The notes under the pieces are model-generated. The model had not been told where the DNA came from, did no database searches, and saw nothing but the letters and a program-made list of their open reading frames with translations. From JACKII01 sp041687435 (GTDB taxonomy: Bacteria; Pseudomonadota; Alphaproteobacteria; Bin95), in assembly GCA_041687435.1 (NCBI GenBank), contig JAWLBX010000010.1, positions 1 through 64,000 of the forward strand: a DNA stretch of 64,000 bases. Direction: 5' to 3'. Of the stretch, positions 50,361-58,686 are shown piece by piece; the stretch's first letter is position 1; each line of letters begins with the position of its first letter. The position numbers and the translations under genes were made by a program.

Positions 50361-50822
50361 TTAAAGGGCCAGGGTCATGAAGACGCTATAGGGATTCTCG
50401 ACATAATCGGCAAACGGCCCGCAGGCGACGAAGCCGTGCCGGGCATAGAGCCGGCGCGACGGTGCATAGCCGTCCTGCACGCCGGTTTCGAGGTAGAGCC
50501 GGCGATAGCCGCGCCGGCGGGCCTCGGCAATCAGATGGCGCAGCATGGCCTCGCCCACGCCTTTGCCCCGGTGGGCGGCAGTGGTGTGCATGGACTTGAC
50601 CTCGCCTTCCGTCGGCGAAAGCTTTTTCAGGCCGCCCATGCCCAGGATCTCGTCATCCTGCCAGACCGACCAGACCGTGACCGCCGGCGTGCGCAGTCCA
50701 TCGGCATTCAGCGCATGGATCGCCTCCGGCGGCGAATAGACCGCGGAGTTTGCGACGTGCGCGGCGATCAGAGTCTGAATCTTGGCGCCGGACAGGTCAT
50801 CCTCGCGAATGGTCAGGGTCAT
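50361..50822 (-). CDS. GNAT-family N-acetyltransferase
   Basis: 153-residue acetyltransferase. The acetyl-CoA loop is in AAHRGKGVGEAMLRHLIAEA near residue 85, preceded by EVKSMHTTAAHRGK (motif A strand and helix). RRLYLETGVQDGYAPSRRLY and YARHGFVACGPF are motif B. The FVACGPFADYVENPYSVFM ending resembles the PhnO/RimI-like subfamily that acetylates small amino compounds. The acceptor is unknown. It lies 36 bases downstream of the FMO gene on the same strand. Confidence 0.88.
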   Translation of the reverse strand: MTLTIREDDLSGAKIQTLIAAHVANSAVYSPPEAIHALNADGLRTPAVTVWSVWQDDEILGMGGLKKLSPTEGEVKSMHTTAAHRGKGVGEAMLRHLIAEARRRGYRRLYLETGVQDGYAPSRRLYARHGFVACGPFADYVENPYSVFMTLAL

Positions 50823-50858
50823 GGCGCACTCAGACTCCTGCGTGGGCCGCGCCGCCGA

Positions 50859-52640
50859 TCAGTCCCGCTGCCGCGCTAGAAGACCCGCCTCGCACGCCTT
50901 GATCTGCAAGGCCAGATACTTCGAATAGATCCGGCACTGCGCCAGGCTGCCGGCTGTGAACCAGAGGCCTGGCATCGGCGTGCGCTGCCACATATTGCGC
51001 AACTCCTGTTCCTCGCCGAAGCCCCAGACCGGGCCGACCCGGTCGGCAATTTCGTCGCCCATGAAGCGGCGCAGCATGTCCTGCTGGTTCAGGTAGCCGG
51101 TGGCGGTCACGACCAAGTCAGCCGGAAGCAGCGAGCCGTCCTTCAGGCGCAGGCCGTCGGCCTCCAGCTTCTCCGTATCGTCGTAGTGGATCAGCTTGAT
51201 GCGGCCGTCGATGATCATGTCGGAGGCGCCGACATTGAAGTAATAGCCGCCACCATGGCGCAGATACATCATCTGGAAGCCGGTCGCATCCTCGCCACCG
51301 TCATCCAGCTTGAAGCCGGCGCTTTCCAGGCCGGCCAGCAATTCCTTGTCCTGTTCCAGCATGGACTTGGTCACCTGCTGGAACGACTTGACCAGCACCG
51401 GATAGGGACTGGCTGTCGCCAGCAGGTCGTTATCCTCCACTGGCGGGCCTTCGAAATAGTGGGCATAGACGCGCTGCGCCTGTTTGAGGCTGACCACATG
51501 GGTCGGGCTGCGCTGCACCAGGGTCACGTCGGCGCCGCAGGTGGTCAGTTCCTGCGCCACGTCGTGGCCGCTGGTGCCGGTGCCCATGACGATGGCCTTC
51601 TTGCCTTGCCACTCCTTGCCGGTCTTGTAGGCGCCGGAGTGCATGACCGTGCCGGCAAAATCGTTCAGGCCGGGATAATCCGGCATGACCGGGATGGCGG
51701 AAACGCCGGTGGCGTAGACCACGTGGCGCGGCTTCACCACACGCTCGCTGCCGTCCTTGACGTTGCGCAGCGTAACGCTCCACACGCCCGCTGCTTCGTC
51801 ATAGGAGCCGGCGACCATCTCGGTCGAAGTCCAGACGTTCAGTTCCATCGCATCGGCATAGGACTCGAACCAGTTGGCCAGCTTGTCCTTCGGGATGTAG
51901 ACGGGCCAGTTCGGCGGGAACGGCATATAGGGCAGGTCGTTGACCCAGACCTCGTTGTGCAGGGTCAGCGAGTGGTAGCGGTGGCGCCAGTTGTCGCCGA
52001 CCCGCTCGAACTTATCGACCAGCAGGGTATCGACGCCGAGAACGGTCAGGCGGGCCGCCAGCGTCAGCCCGGCCTGACCGGCACCGACGACGAGCACGGC
52101 GGGCTCGTGATCCTCGTACTTCCTGGCCTTGTTGCGCAGGTCGAGCCAGTTGTCAGCACCGTATTGGCGCGCGTATTCCTGCCCGCCCGGCCGGCGGTCG
52201 CCGATCAGTTCCTCATGGCCGTGGATTTCCTCCAGCGCGGTCAGCAGAATCCAGGCTTTCGATTGGCCGGGCGCCTCCGGATCGGGCACCAAACGGAGGA
52301 TGCCATCGGCACTGCCGGTTTCGGTCTCGAAGGCAAAAATCGCCTCGATACAGTCGCGGCCGGCCCGGCTGACAATGCGAGGCGGAGTGCGCTCCGCCGG
52401 GATGTGGAAGTTGCGAGGCTTGGTGTCCGCCAGGGTTTGGCTCAGCGTCGCGGCGATTTCGTCCGCGCCGTTCATGGTCTGGATGTTCCAGGTGAACGAC
52501 AGCAGGTCGCGCCAGTGGCCGTCATGCAGGAACAGCCCGGTTGCTGCCTTGGCATTGCCCCTGGCCAGCGCGGCCTCGAACGATTGCAGCCAAGCCTCGG
52601 TGGCGGCGGCGGGGTTCATCTGGGAAACGAGCGCGTCCAT
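50859..52640 (-). CDS. flavin monooxygenase with N-terminal NTF2-like domain
   Basis: 593-residue fusion. Residues 1-140 form an NTF2/SnoaL-like domain (EAWLQSFEAALARGNAKAAT, HWRDLLSFTW, a strand set ending in ALEEIHGHEELIG). From about residue 183 it is an FAD/NAD(P) oxidoreductase with VVGAGQAGLTLAARL, DNWRHRYHSLTLHNEVWVND, and a second Rossmann motif GTGTSGHDVAQEL near 356. VTATGYLNQQ lies in the C-terminal third. It resembles group B flavin monooxygenases (YUCCA/FMO type). AGGAG precedes ATG 52640. The small domain is usually a separate protein. Substrate is unknown. Confidence 0.88.
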   Translation of the reverse strand: MDALVSQMNPAAATEAWLQSFEAALARGNAKAATGLFLHDGHWRDLLSFTWNIQTMNGADEIAATLSQTLADTKPRNFHIPAERTPPRIVSRAGRDCIEAIFAFETETGSADGILRLVPDPEAPGQSKAWILLTALEEIHGHEELIGDRRPGGQEYARQYGADNWLDLRNKARKYEDHEPAVLVVGAGQAGLTLAARLTVLGVDTLLVDKFERVGDNWRHRYHSLTLHNEVWVNDLPYMPFPPNWPVYIPKDKLANWFESYADAMELNVWTSTEMVAGSYDEAAGVWSVTLRNVKDGSERVVKPRHVVYATGVSAIPVMPDYPGLNDFAGTVMHSGAYKTGKEWQGKKAIVMGTGTSGHDVAQELTTCGADVTLVQRSPTHVVSLKQAQRVYAHYFEGPPVEDNDLLATASPYPVLVKSFQQVTKSMLEQDKELLAGLESAGFKLDDGGEDATGFQMMYLRHGGGYYFNVGASDMIIDGRIKLIHYDDTEKLEADGLRLKDGSLLPADLVVTATGYLNQQDMLRRFMGDEIADRVGPVWGFGEEQELRNMWQRTPMPGLWFTAGSLAQCRIYSKYLALQIKACEAGLLARQRD

Positions 52641-52741
52641 GGCGGGCACTCCTGTCATTCTGCGGATATTGCAAAGTTCCCCTGCACTTTAGTGCAATCC
52701 ACCGGGCGCGGAAATCCCCGCCCGGTGTCGCAGCTTTCCCG

Positions 52742-53767
52742 TTATTTCGGTTCCTCGCCCACTTTGACCAGCAGCTTGCCGAAATTCTCGCCTTTGAACA
52801 GTTTGAGGAAGGCGGCGGGGGCATTCTCGATGCCGTCCACCACATCTTCGCGGTATTTGATCTCGCCATCGGCGATCCAGCGGGCCATGCGGGCCATGGC
52901 CTCCGGGTGGCGGCTGGCGAAGTCGAACACCAGGAAGCCCTGCATGCGCACCCGCTTTGGGATGAAGAAGCGCATGTTGCGCGGCACCAGTTCCGGCTCA
53001 GCCAGATTGTATTCGGAAATGCGCCCGCAGACTGCAACGCGCGCGCCGAGGGCCAGATGTTCGACCACGGCATCCCAGACCTTGCCGCCGACATTCTCGA
53101 AATACACGTCGATGCCGCGCGGGCATTCGCGGGCCAGCGCCTGCATCAGATCGTCGGTGCGGTAGTTGATGGCGGCGTGGAAGCCCAATTCCTTGGTAAT
53201 GTAGTCCGCCTTGGCCTGGCTGCCGACAATTCCGACCACACGGCAGCCCATGATCAGTGCGATCTGGCCGACGACCGCGCCGACAGCGCCGGAGGCCGCC
53301 GAGACCACGACCGTGTCGCCCGGTTGCGGCTGGCCGACATCCAGGAAACCGAAATAGGCGGTCATGCCAGGCATGCCCAGCACGCCGTTAGCTGTTGAGA
53401 CCGGTGCCAGGCTGGGGTCAACCTTCCGCATCCGCTCATAGGGCGGGACGCAATATTCCTGCCAGCCGAGCCGGCCCTCTATGATCTGCCCGACCTTCCA
53501 GTCCGGATGCTGCGAGGCGACGATCTCGCCGACGCCGCCGGCCTCCATCACCTCGCCGATCTGTACCGGCGGCGCATAGCTGGGGCCGTCGTTCATGCGC
53601 CCGCGCATGTAGGGGTCGAGCGACTGGTAGATCTGCCGTACCAGGATCTGCCCCGGCCCAGGTTGCGGCACGGGTACTTCCTCCAGCCGGAAATTGTCGA
53701 GACTCACCATGCCCTGCGGGCGGGAGGCAAGGACGATACGACGGTGGGTGGTTGGGATGGCAGTCAT
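52742..53767 (-). CDS. NADP-dependent MDR oxidoreductase (leukotriene B4 dehydrogenase type)
   Basis: 341-residue zinc-free reductase, paralogue of the one at 5885-6892. Motifs in order are IYQSLDPYMRGRM near residue 48, YFGFLDVGQPQPGD, VVSAASGAVGAVVGQ (nucleotide loop), VYFENVGG and GFLVFDFASRHPEAM. It reduces the double bond of activated enones using NADPH. ATG 53767 has GGAG nearby. It lies about 100 bases downstream of the PEP-CTERM-like gene region and about 100 bases upstream of the FMO gene on the same strand. Confidence 0.9.
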   Translation of the reverse strand: MTAIPTTHRRIVLASRPQGMVSLDNFRLEEVPVPQPGPGQILVRQIYQSLDPYMRGRMNDGPSYAPPVQIGEVMEAGGVGEIVASQHPDWKVGQIIEGRLGWQEYCVPPYERMRKVDPSLAPVSTANGVLGMPGMTAYFGFLDVGQPQPGDTVVVSAASGAVGAVVGQIALIMGCRVVGIVGSQAKADYITKELGFHAAINYRTDDLMQALARECPRGIDVYFENVGGKVWDAVVEHLALGARVAVCGRISEYNLAEPELVPRNMRFFIPKRVRMQGFLVFDFASRHPEAMARMARWIADGEIKYREDVVDGIENAPAAFLKLFKGENFGKLLVKVGEEPK

Positions 53768-53892
53768 GGGGGGCTCCATTCGGTCGGTTGGGCGGCACGC
53801 GAAGAATCTAGCCGACCTTCCGTCACGGATCGACCGCGGAATTGGGGCAGCGGATGCTTGCCGGTAAACAGTGGCGAGGCCGAAACGGATTG

Positions 53893-53920
53893 GGGGCGCC
53901 GTCCGGTCGGACGGCGCCCC
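53893..53920 (-). terminator. hairpin after the sorting-signal gene
   Basis: A perfect 12-pair stem (GGGGCGCCGTCC with GGACGGCGCCCC) has a four-base loop. It lies 28 bases after the stop of the gene at 53948 on the minus strand. On the plus strand it is followed by TTT. It probably ends the transcript of the secreted-protein gene. Confidence 0.65.
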
Positions 53921-53947
53921 TTTGAGCCGGCAAGACTTTGTCGGCAA

Positions 53948-54634
53948 TTAGCCAGTCTTCTTGCGGGCCTTGATCAAGACGATCAGGCCCAGGCCAGACA
54001 TGAGCAGGCCGATGGCCGTCGGTGCGGAAACCGCAGCGGAGGGCTGGCTGCTGACCGCGGCGAAGTTGGCGCTGAACACCAAGTCTTGCTTGGCGCTATA
54101 CCGGGACCCGAAGGAAAGCGCATTCGAGAAAGGCGCGTTCGTGTTCGAGAAAATGAACTCGCCGCCCGCATACCGGTCACGGCCGTAGAATTGCGTCGCG
54201 CGCACTGTTGCCCCTGAAAGCGACCCGCCGTGTGCCGACAGGACGAAGAACAGGACGTCCCCGCTGGTAACACCGACATTGGGGGTGAGGCTGAACGTTT
54301 GCGCACCGTCGCCATTATGGGAAAGGTTCTGCTGGAACAGGATATTGTCGGCGTCGGGCAACTGCCCGGTTCCCAGCATTCCGCCATTGCGGCTGCCCGT
54401 AATCAACAGATCGAACGATCCGCCCTGACGATCGGCAACGCTGAAATCCAGCGACGCGAAATTCGTGCCGTCAGCGGTCACCGATTGGGCATAGACATAG
54501 GAACCAGTGCTGCCGAACGTGGACTGATCGAAGTTGCCTGGTAAACCGAAAAGATCAATTGCCCCTGCCTGGGCCGCGGTGGAAGCCAAAACCATGGCGC
54601 CGACGACAGCGCTTTTCGAGATGAGTTGAAGCAT
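53948..54634 (-). CDS. secreted protein with PEP-CTERM-like tail
   Basis: 228-residue exported protein. The N-terminus (MLQLISKSAVVGAMVLASTA then AQA) is a signal peptide. The C-terminal SAPTAIGLLMSGLGLIVLIK then ARKKTG gives motif, hydrophobic helix and basic end, with APTAIG in place of PEP, so it is a divergent member of the sorting-signal group. The middle is an Asn/Gly/Ser/Phe-rich beta-type domain with no cysteine. AAGGAG lies before the start; ATG 54634 is chosen, with GTG 54637 directly before it. It is the third such protein in the window; no sortase is near. Confidence 0.75.
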   Translation of the reverse strand: MLQLISKSAVVGAMVLASTAAQAGAIDLFGLPGNFDQSTFGSTGSYVYAQSVTADGTNFASLDFSVADRQGGSFDLLITGSRNGGMLGTGQLPDADNILFQQNLSHNGDGAQTFSLTPNVGVTSGDVLFFVLSAHGGSLSGATVRATQFYGRDRYAGGEFIFSNTNAPFSNALSFGSRYSAKQDLVFSANFAAVSSQPSAAVSAPTAIGLLMSGLGLIVLIKARKKTG

Positions 54635-54950
54635 CACGCTTGCTCCTTTTGTGTTATGAGGATAGTTCTTATTTATTACGGTTTTGGAGTGAGGCGGTGT
54701 TGAATGGTAATAATGATTACCGGTCCAGCCTTTGTTTACTCAGTATCTCCTGAATTCCTACTCAATACGTGTGTCCGGCTTGTAAAAATTTCAACCTTGG
54801 AGGGTGGTGCGGGTTGTCGCGCCTCTGTTTAGGTTGTCCCCTGCATCGGGGCATGCTGATGGCCGTGGCCATTCTGGCGTTGACCTTCGCAGCGGCCCGC
54901 CGCAGCATTCCTGGCTGACAGACAACCAGACCAAGAGGAAGCACCCGCTC
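54635..54950. other. intergenic region, no gene seen
   Basis: About 315 bases between two divergently transcribed genes. The first part (54650-54790) is AT-rich and probably holds the promoter of the sorting-signal gene. No sigma-54 motif like the one at 43537 was found. No open frame is supported. Confidence 0.5.
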
Positions 54951-55712
54951 ATGGAATTTATCCGTGTCGAGCAGTCGGGCCCGGTGAAGACCATCACCAT
55001 GACCCGCGGCGACAAGCGCAATGCGCTGAACTTGGCGATGCTCGCCGAGATGACAGAGGCCTTCCGGGCCGAGCCGGCCGTGGCCGACCGCGTAATCGTG
55101 CTGCGTGCGGAAGGGCCAGCCTTCTGTTCCGGCATGGATCTGGCCGAGCGGCTGGAAAAGCCGGCCACCCCCGGCGAGTCGCCGATTGAGGTGATGCTGC
55201 ACGCGATCGAGATGAACCCGCTGCCGGTGGTCGCCGTGGTTCAGGGCGATGCCATCGCCGGCGGCAACGAGCTGGCGCTGCATTGCGACTTCGTCGTCGC
55301 CAGCACCTCCGCCCGTTTCGGCATGAGCCTGGCGCAGATCGGCCTCGCGCCGACCTGGTTTCTGACGAAAAAGCTGATGGAGGTTGCCGGGCCGGTCTGG
55401 GCGAGGGAAATCCTGCTGCTGGGCGACCCGCTGCCGTCCACGCGCATGCAAGAACTCGGCATTATCGGCCGGGTTGCCGCGCCCTATGACCTGCAGAAAG
55501 AGGCGCAGAAGGTGATCGACCGGCTGGCGGCGAATGCGCCGCTGTCGCTGCGCGCGATGAAAAGCATGATGGTGCGCCAGATGGCGTTCCGCGACGGCAT
55601 CGCCCATGCGGAGCAGGACGCGCTGGTCGAGGCCGCGCGCAATTCGTTGGACTCCAAGGAAGGCATCCGCGCCCGTCTGGAGAAACGCACCGCAGACTTC
55701 AAAGGCAAGTAA
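54951..55712 (+). CDS. enoyl-CoA hydratase/isomerase family protein
   Basis: 253-residue crotonase-fold protein. It has TMTRGDKRNALNLAMLAEM near the start, VLRAEGPAFCSGMDLAERL (first oxyanion motif) and VVQGDAIAGGNELALHCDFVVAS (second oxyanion glycine pair). FGMSLAQIGLAPTWFLTKKL gives the third motif, lacking an obvious catalytic Glu pair. The catalytic type is therefore open. ATG 54951 is preferred because the fold starts there. The GIY-YIG-like gene follows six bases later, so they are likely one transcript. Confidence 0.87.
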   Translation: MEFIRVEQSGPVKTITMTRGDKRNALNLAMLAEMTEAFRAEPAVADRVIVLRAEGPAFCSGMDLAERLEKPATPGESPIEVMLHAIEMNPLPVVAVVQGDAIAGGNELALHCDFVVASTSARFGMSLAQIGLAPTWFLTKKLMEVAGPVWAREILLLGDPLPSTRMQELGIIGRVAAPYDLQKEAQKVIDRLAANAPLSLRAMKSMMVRQMAFRDGIAHAEQDALVEAARNSLDSKEGIRARLEKRTADFKGK

Positions 55713-55717
55713 CCGCC

Positions 55718-56065
55718 ATGGCCACTCCCATTCGCATGACAAAGCCGTGGCGCCCGCTGACCCCGGCGGAAGCCGACAAGGTGGCCGGCAATCTGGGCGT
55801 CTATCAACTGGCCAACGATGCTGGCAACATTGTCTATATCGGCGCCGCCACCGGCCGTTCCCTGTTCGGCCTGCGCGGTGAAATTCAGGACAAGGCCGCC
55901 AGCCCGCCAGATGGCGCGACCCAATTCCGGCTGGAGGTCAATACCAGCTACCGCACCCGCCACCGCGAATTGCTGATGGCCTACCAGCATGACAACGCCG
56001 GTAATTTGCCACCGCTGCAACCGGCAGAGGATGGCCGCGGGTTGGGGAAGTTGAGCCCGGGTTAG
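55718..56065 (+). CDS. small GIY-YIG-like protein
   Basis: 115-residue protein. Near residue 28 it has GVYQLANDAGNIVYIG, which fits the GIY-x10-YIG core of GIY-YIG nucleases. It is followed by RSLFGLRGEIQDK, where the Arg could be the catalytic one, and RTRHRELLMAYQHD, whose Glu could bind the metal. No other domain is present, so it is a minimal single-domain protein; whether it is an active nuclease is not known. It is six bases downstream of the enoyl-CoA hydratase gene and 62 bases upstream of the acyl-CoA dehydrogenase gene. Confidence 0.7.
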   Translation: MATPIRMTKPWRPLTPAEADKVAGNLGVYQLANDAGNIVYIGAATGRSLFGLRGEIQDKAASPPDGATQFRLEVNTSYRTRHRELLMAYQHDNAGNLPPLQPAEDGRGLGKLSPG

Positions 56066-56127
56066 CTCCGGCAAAAGGATTGAACGAACCAACTGAAGCG
56101 AAACCAAAAGACGACGGAAACGCCCTC

Positions 56128-57297
56128 ATGGATCTCTCCCTCTCCGAAGAACAGAAAATGATCGTCGACCAGGTCCGCCGCTTTGTGCGGGATGAGATCT
56201 GGCCGTTGGAAGACAAGCTCGACCCAGACACCGACGAGCTGCCGGAGGCCGATCACCTGCGGCTGGTCAGCCGGACGCAGGAGATGGGGCTCTATGGCCT
56301 CGACATTCCGCCGGAATATGGCGGGCCGGATGTCGATATCGTCACGCGCACCCTGATCGCCATCGAGATGAGCCAGCACCGGGCCGGGCTTTACGCGCCC
56401 TGCTATGGTGTTTTTGGCGGCGTCGGCGGCCCTGGCCAGATGCTGGAGGCGAACGACTGGCAGAAGGAAAAGTGGCTCTATCCGACCCTACGCGGCGAGA
56501 AGAAGGCGTTCTTCGGCCTTTCCGAGCCCTCCGGCGGTTCTGACCCTGCGCGTGCGATCCAGACCCGCGCAGTCGAGGATGGCGACGACTATGTCATCAA
56601 CGGTTCGAAACTTTGGATTTCCAACGCGGACCGCGCCGATTATGGTTTGGTGTTCGCCCGCACCGACCCGACCAAGGGCCGCGGCGGCGTTACCTGCTTC
56701 ATCGTCGATACCGACACGCCCGGCTTCCATGTGCGCCGGATCGTGCACACGCTGCGCTCGTCGCGCTATGCCACCGAATTGCAGTTTACCGACATGCGGG
56801 TGCCGAAGACACACATTCTCGGCAAGCTGAACGGTGGCTTTTCGATTGCCAACGACCGCCTGTCGCGCCAGCGCATCCCCTATTCGGCGGCCTGCATCGG
56901 CGTTGCGATCAAGGCGCACGAAATGGCCGTCGAATATGCCAAAATTCGCGAGACATTCGGTGCGGCGCTGGCCACCCGGCAGGCGATCCAATGGATGCTG
57001 GTCGATAACGAGATCGACATCCGCGGCGCCCGCTGGCACACGCTGGAAGCGGCCAGCAAGGCGCACAACGGCGAGCCGTTCCGCATGGAAGCCTCGATCG
57101 CCAAGATCACCGCAACCGAGGCCGGCGGGCGCGTGGTCGACCGCTGCATGCAGATTCACGGCGGCCTTGGCGTGGCGAAAGACCTGCCGTTCGAGCGCTG
57201 GTTCCGCGAAATGCGCATCCGGCGAATCGGCGAGGGTCCGAACGAGGTGCAGCGCCATGTCGTCGCCCGGGATGTGTTGGGCTTGAGCCTGCGCTAG
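56128..57297 (+). CDS. acyl-CoA dehydrogenase
   Basis: 389-residue FAD acyl-CoA dehydrogenase. It starts MDLSLSEEQKMIVDQVRRFV. FAD and substrate motifs are FFGLSEPSGGSDPA, GSKLWISNADRAD and CMQIHGGLGVAKDLPFERW. The catalytic glutamate region is at the C-terminal RRIGEGPNEVQRHVVARD, the position used by most acyl-CoA dehydrogenases. The substrate is unknown. ATG 56128 matches the family start; the frame opens at 56080. It lies upstream of the CaiB-type CoA transferase, with a hairpin between, in the same direction. Confidence 0.92.
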   Translation: MDLSLSEEQKMIVDQVRRFVRDEIWPLEDKLDPDTDELPEADHLRLVSRTQEMGLYGLDIPPEYGGPDVDIVTRTLIAIEMSQHRAGLYAPCYGVFGGVGGPGQMLEANDWQKEKWLYPTLRGEKKAFFGLSEPSGGSDPARAIQTRAVEDGDDYVINGSKLWISNADRADYGLVFARTDPTKGRGGVTCFIVDTDTPGFHVRRIVHTLRSSRYATELQFTDMRVPKTHILGKLNGGFSIANDRLSRQRIPYSAACIGVAIKAHEMAVEYAKIRETFGAALATRQAIQWMLVDNEIDIRGARWHTLEAASKAHNGEPFRMEASIAKITATEAGGRVVDRCMQIHGGLGVAKDLPFERWFREMRIRRIGEGPNEVQRHVVARDVLGLSLR

Positions 57298-57318
57298 AGT
57301 TCCGTCCTTCGGTATACC

Positions 57319-57353
57319 CTGGCCTTGCGCCCCAAGTATGGGCGCAAGGCCAG
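57319..57353 (+). terminator. hairpin after the acyl-CoA dehydrogenase gene
   Basis: A perfect 14-pair stem (57319-57332 with 57340-57353, CTGGCCTTGCGCCC and its complement) and a seven-base loop lie 22 bases after the stop. No U-run follows, so it may be a partial terminator before the CoA transferase gene. Confidence 0.55.
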
Positions 57354-57411
57354 CCGATGAGACGCGGCCCATCTTGTTCCCTGTTTTCTTGCCCGTTGGA
57401 TTTGTACGCCC

Positions 57412-58626
57412 ATGACGGACCCAGCTCTCAACCGCCTGCCGCTGGAAGGCATCAAGGTTCTAGACCTCGGCCAGATCTACAACGGCCCCTATGCCGGCTG
57501 GTTGTTGGCACAGGCGGGTGCCGATGTGATCAAGGTGGAGCCGTTGCGGGGGGATGCTTTGCGTGGCCGCTCGCGGCATCGCGGCTCGATTCCCTGGTCG
57601 ATGGCGGCGCTGAACCAAAACAAACGCGGCCTGGCGCTGGATTTGAAGAGCGGGGCCGGGAAGGCGCTGCTGTTCGATCTGGCGCGGCAGGCCGATATCC
57701 TGCTGGAAAATTTCGCGCCTGGCGTGCTGGATCGGCTTGGCTGCGGTGCGGCGGAACTGCAGACTGCCAACCCGCGGCTGATCTATGCCACCGGCTCCGG
57801 CTTTGGCACCACCGGCCCGGACCGGGACAATCTGGCGATGGACCTGACCATCCAGGCCGCCAGCGGCATGATGAGCGTCACCGGCCCGGAAGGCGGCGCG
57901 CCGATGAAGGCCGGCATGGCGGTCTGCGACTTCCTGGGCGGTATCCATCTCTACGCCGCGATCATGACGGCGCTGTACGAGCGCAGCGTGACCGGTCTGG
58001 GCCGGGTGGTCGAGGTGGCAATGGTGGAGGCGGCGCTGCCGGTGCTGACCACCAATTTCGGCGGTATGTTCGAGAATGGCGGCGTGCCGGTGCCGCGGCG
58101 CGGCAACAAGCACCCGGCGAAGGCGGCCGCGCCCTACAACGTCTACGAATGCGCCGATGGGCACATCGCCCTGCTCTGCATTCGGGAGGAGCATTGGGTC
58201 AGCGTTACCAGGGTGATCGGCCGGCCGGAATTGGTGGACGATCCGCGCTTTGCGGATGCCGCCACTCGCGCCGCCAACGACGAGGCGGTGGACGAGGTGA
58301 TTTTGGAATGGAGCCGGAAGCTGCCGAAAAAGGCCGCGGCCCGGGCGATGCAGGATGCCCATGTCGCCTGCGCCGTTATCCGTGACCTGACGGAGATCAT
58401 GGCCGATCCGCATCTGCGCGGGCGCGGCGCACTGTTCGAACAGCACCACCCGGTTCTGGGCGATATCACCGTGCCGCATTCGCCGTTGCGCTATCACGGC
58501 GCGCCGTTCCCGCCCAGCGTGCCAAGCCCCGGCCTGGGCGAGCACAGCCGCGCAGTGCTGGCCGATTGGCTCGACCTCAGCCAGGGCGAAATCGACGTGC
58601 TGTTTGCGGATGGCGCGGTGGCCTGA
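57412..58626 (+). CDS. CaiB/BaiF family (type III) CoA transferase
   Basis: 404-residue enzyme that moves CoA between carboxylic acids via an aspartyl-CoA anhydride. It starts LPLEGIKVLDLGQIYNGPYA. VIKVEPLRGDALR, NQNKRGLALDLKS and LLENFAPGVLDRLG follow, all conserved in the family. The catalytic aspartate is the one in LAMDLTIQAASGMM near residue 140. VYECADGHIAL and CAVIRDLTEIMADPHLRGRG are found in the second half. The acceptor and donor acids are unknown. It is probably functionally linked to the acyl-CoA dehydrogenase just upstream, activating an acid for it. Confidence 0.93.
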   Translation: MTDPALNRLPLEGIKVLDLGQIYNGPYAGWLLAQAGADVIKVEPLRGDALRGRSRHRGSIPWSMAALNQNKRGLALDLKSGAGKALLFDLARQADILLENFAPGVLDRLGCGAAELQTANPRLIYATGSGFGTTGPDRDNLAMDLTIQAASGMMSVTGPEGGAPMKAGMAVCDFLGGIHLYAAIMTALYERSVTGLGRVVEVAMVEAALPVLTTNFGGMFENGGVPVPRRGNKHPAKAAAPYNVYECADGHIALLCIREEHWVSVTRVIGRPELVDDPRFADAATRAANDEAVDEVILEWSRKLPKKAAARAMQDAHVACAVIRDLTEIMADPHLRGRGALFEQHHPVLGDITVPHSPLRYHGAPFPPSVPSPGLGEHSRAVLADWLDLSQGEIDVLFADGAVA

Positions 58627-58634
58627 TTCGAACA

Positions 58635-58660
58635 CCCGGGCGATGCTCTGCCAGCCCGGG
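58635..58660. terminator. hairpin between CoA transferase and glutamate dehydrogenase genes
   Basis: CCCGGGC (58635-58641) pairs with GCCCGGG (58654-58660) across a 12-base loop, followed by CATTTGC. It lies between convergent stop codons. The stem is short, so it is a weak candidate for a bidirectional terminator. Confidence 0.4.
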
Positions 58661-58686
58661 CATTTGCTATCGGATTTGCGCCTCTG

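Noticed and set aside
54640..54790. Sigma-54 promoter for the third sorting-signal gene
   Set aside because: I looked for TGGCAC-N5-TTGC on the minus strand and found none with correct spacing.
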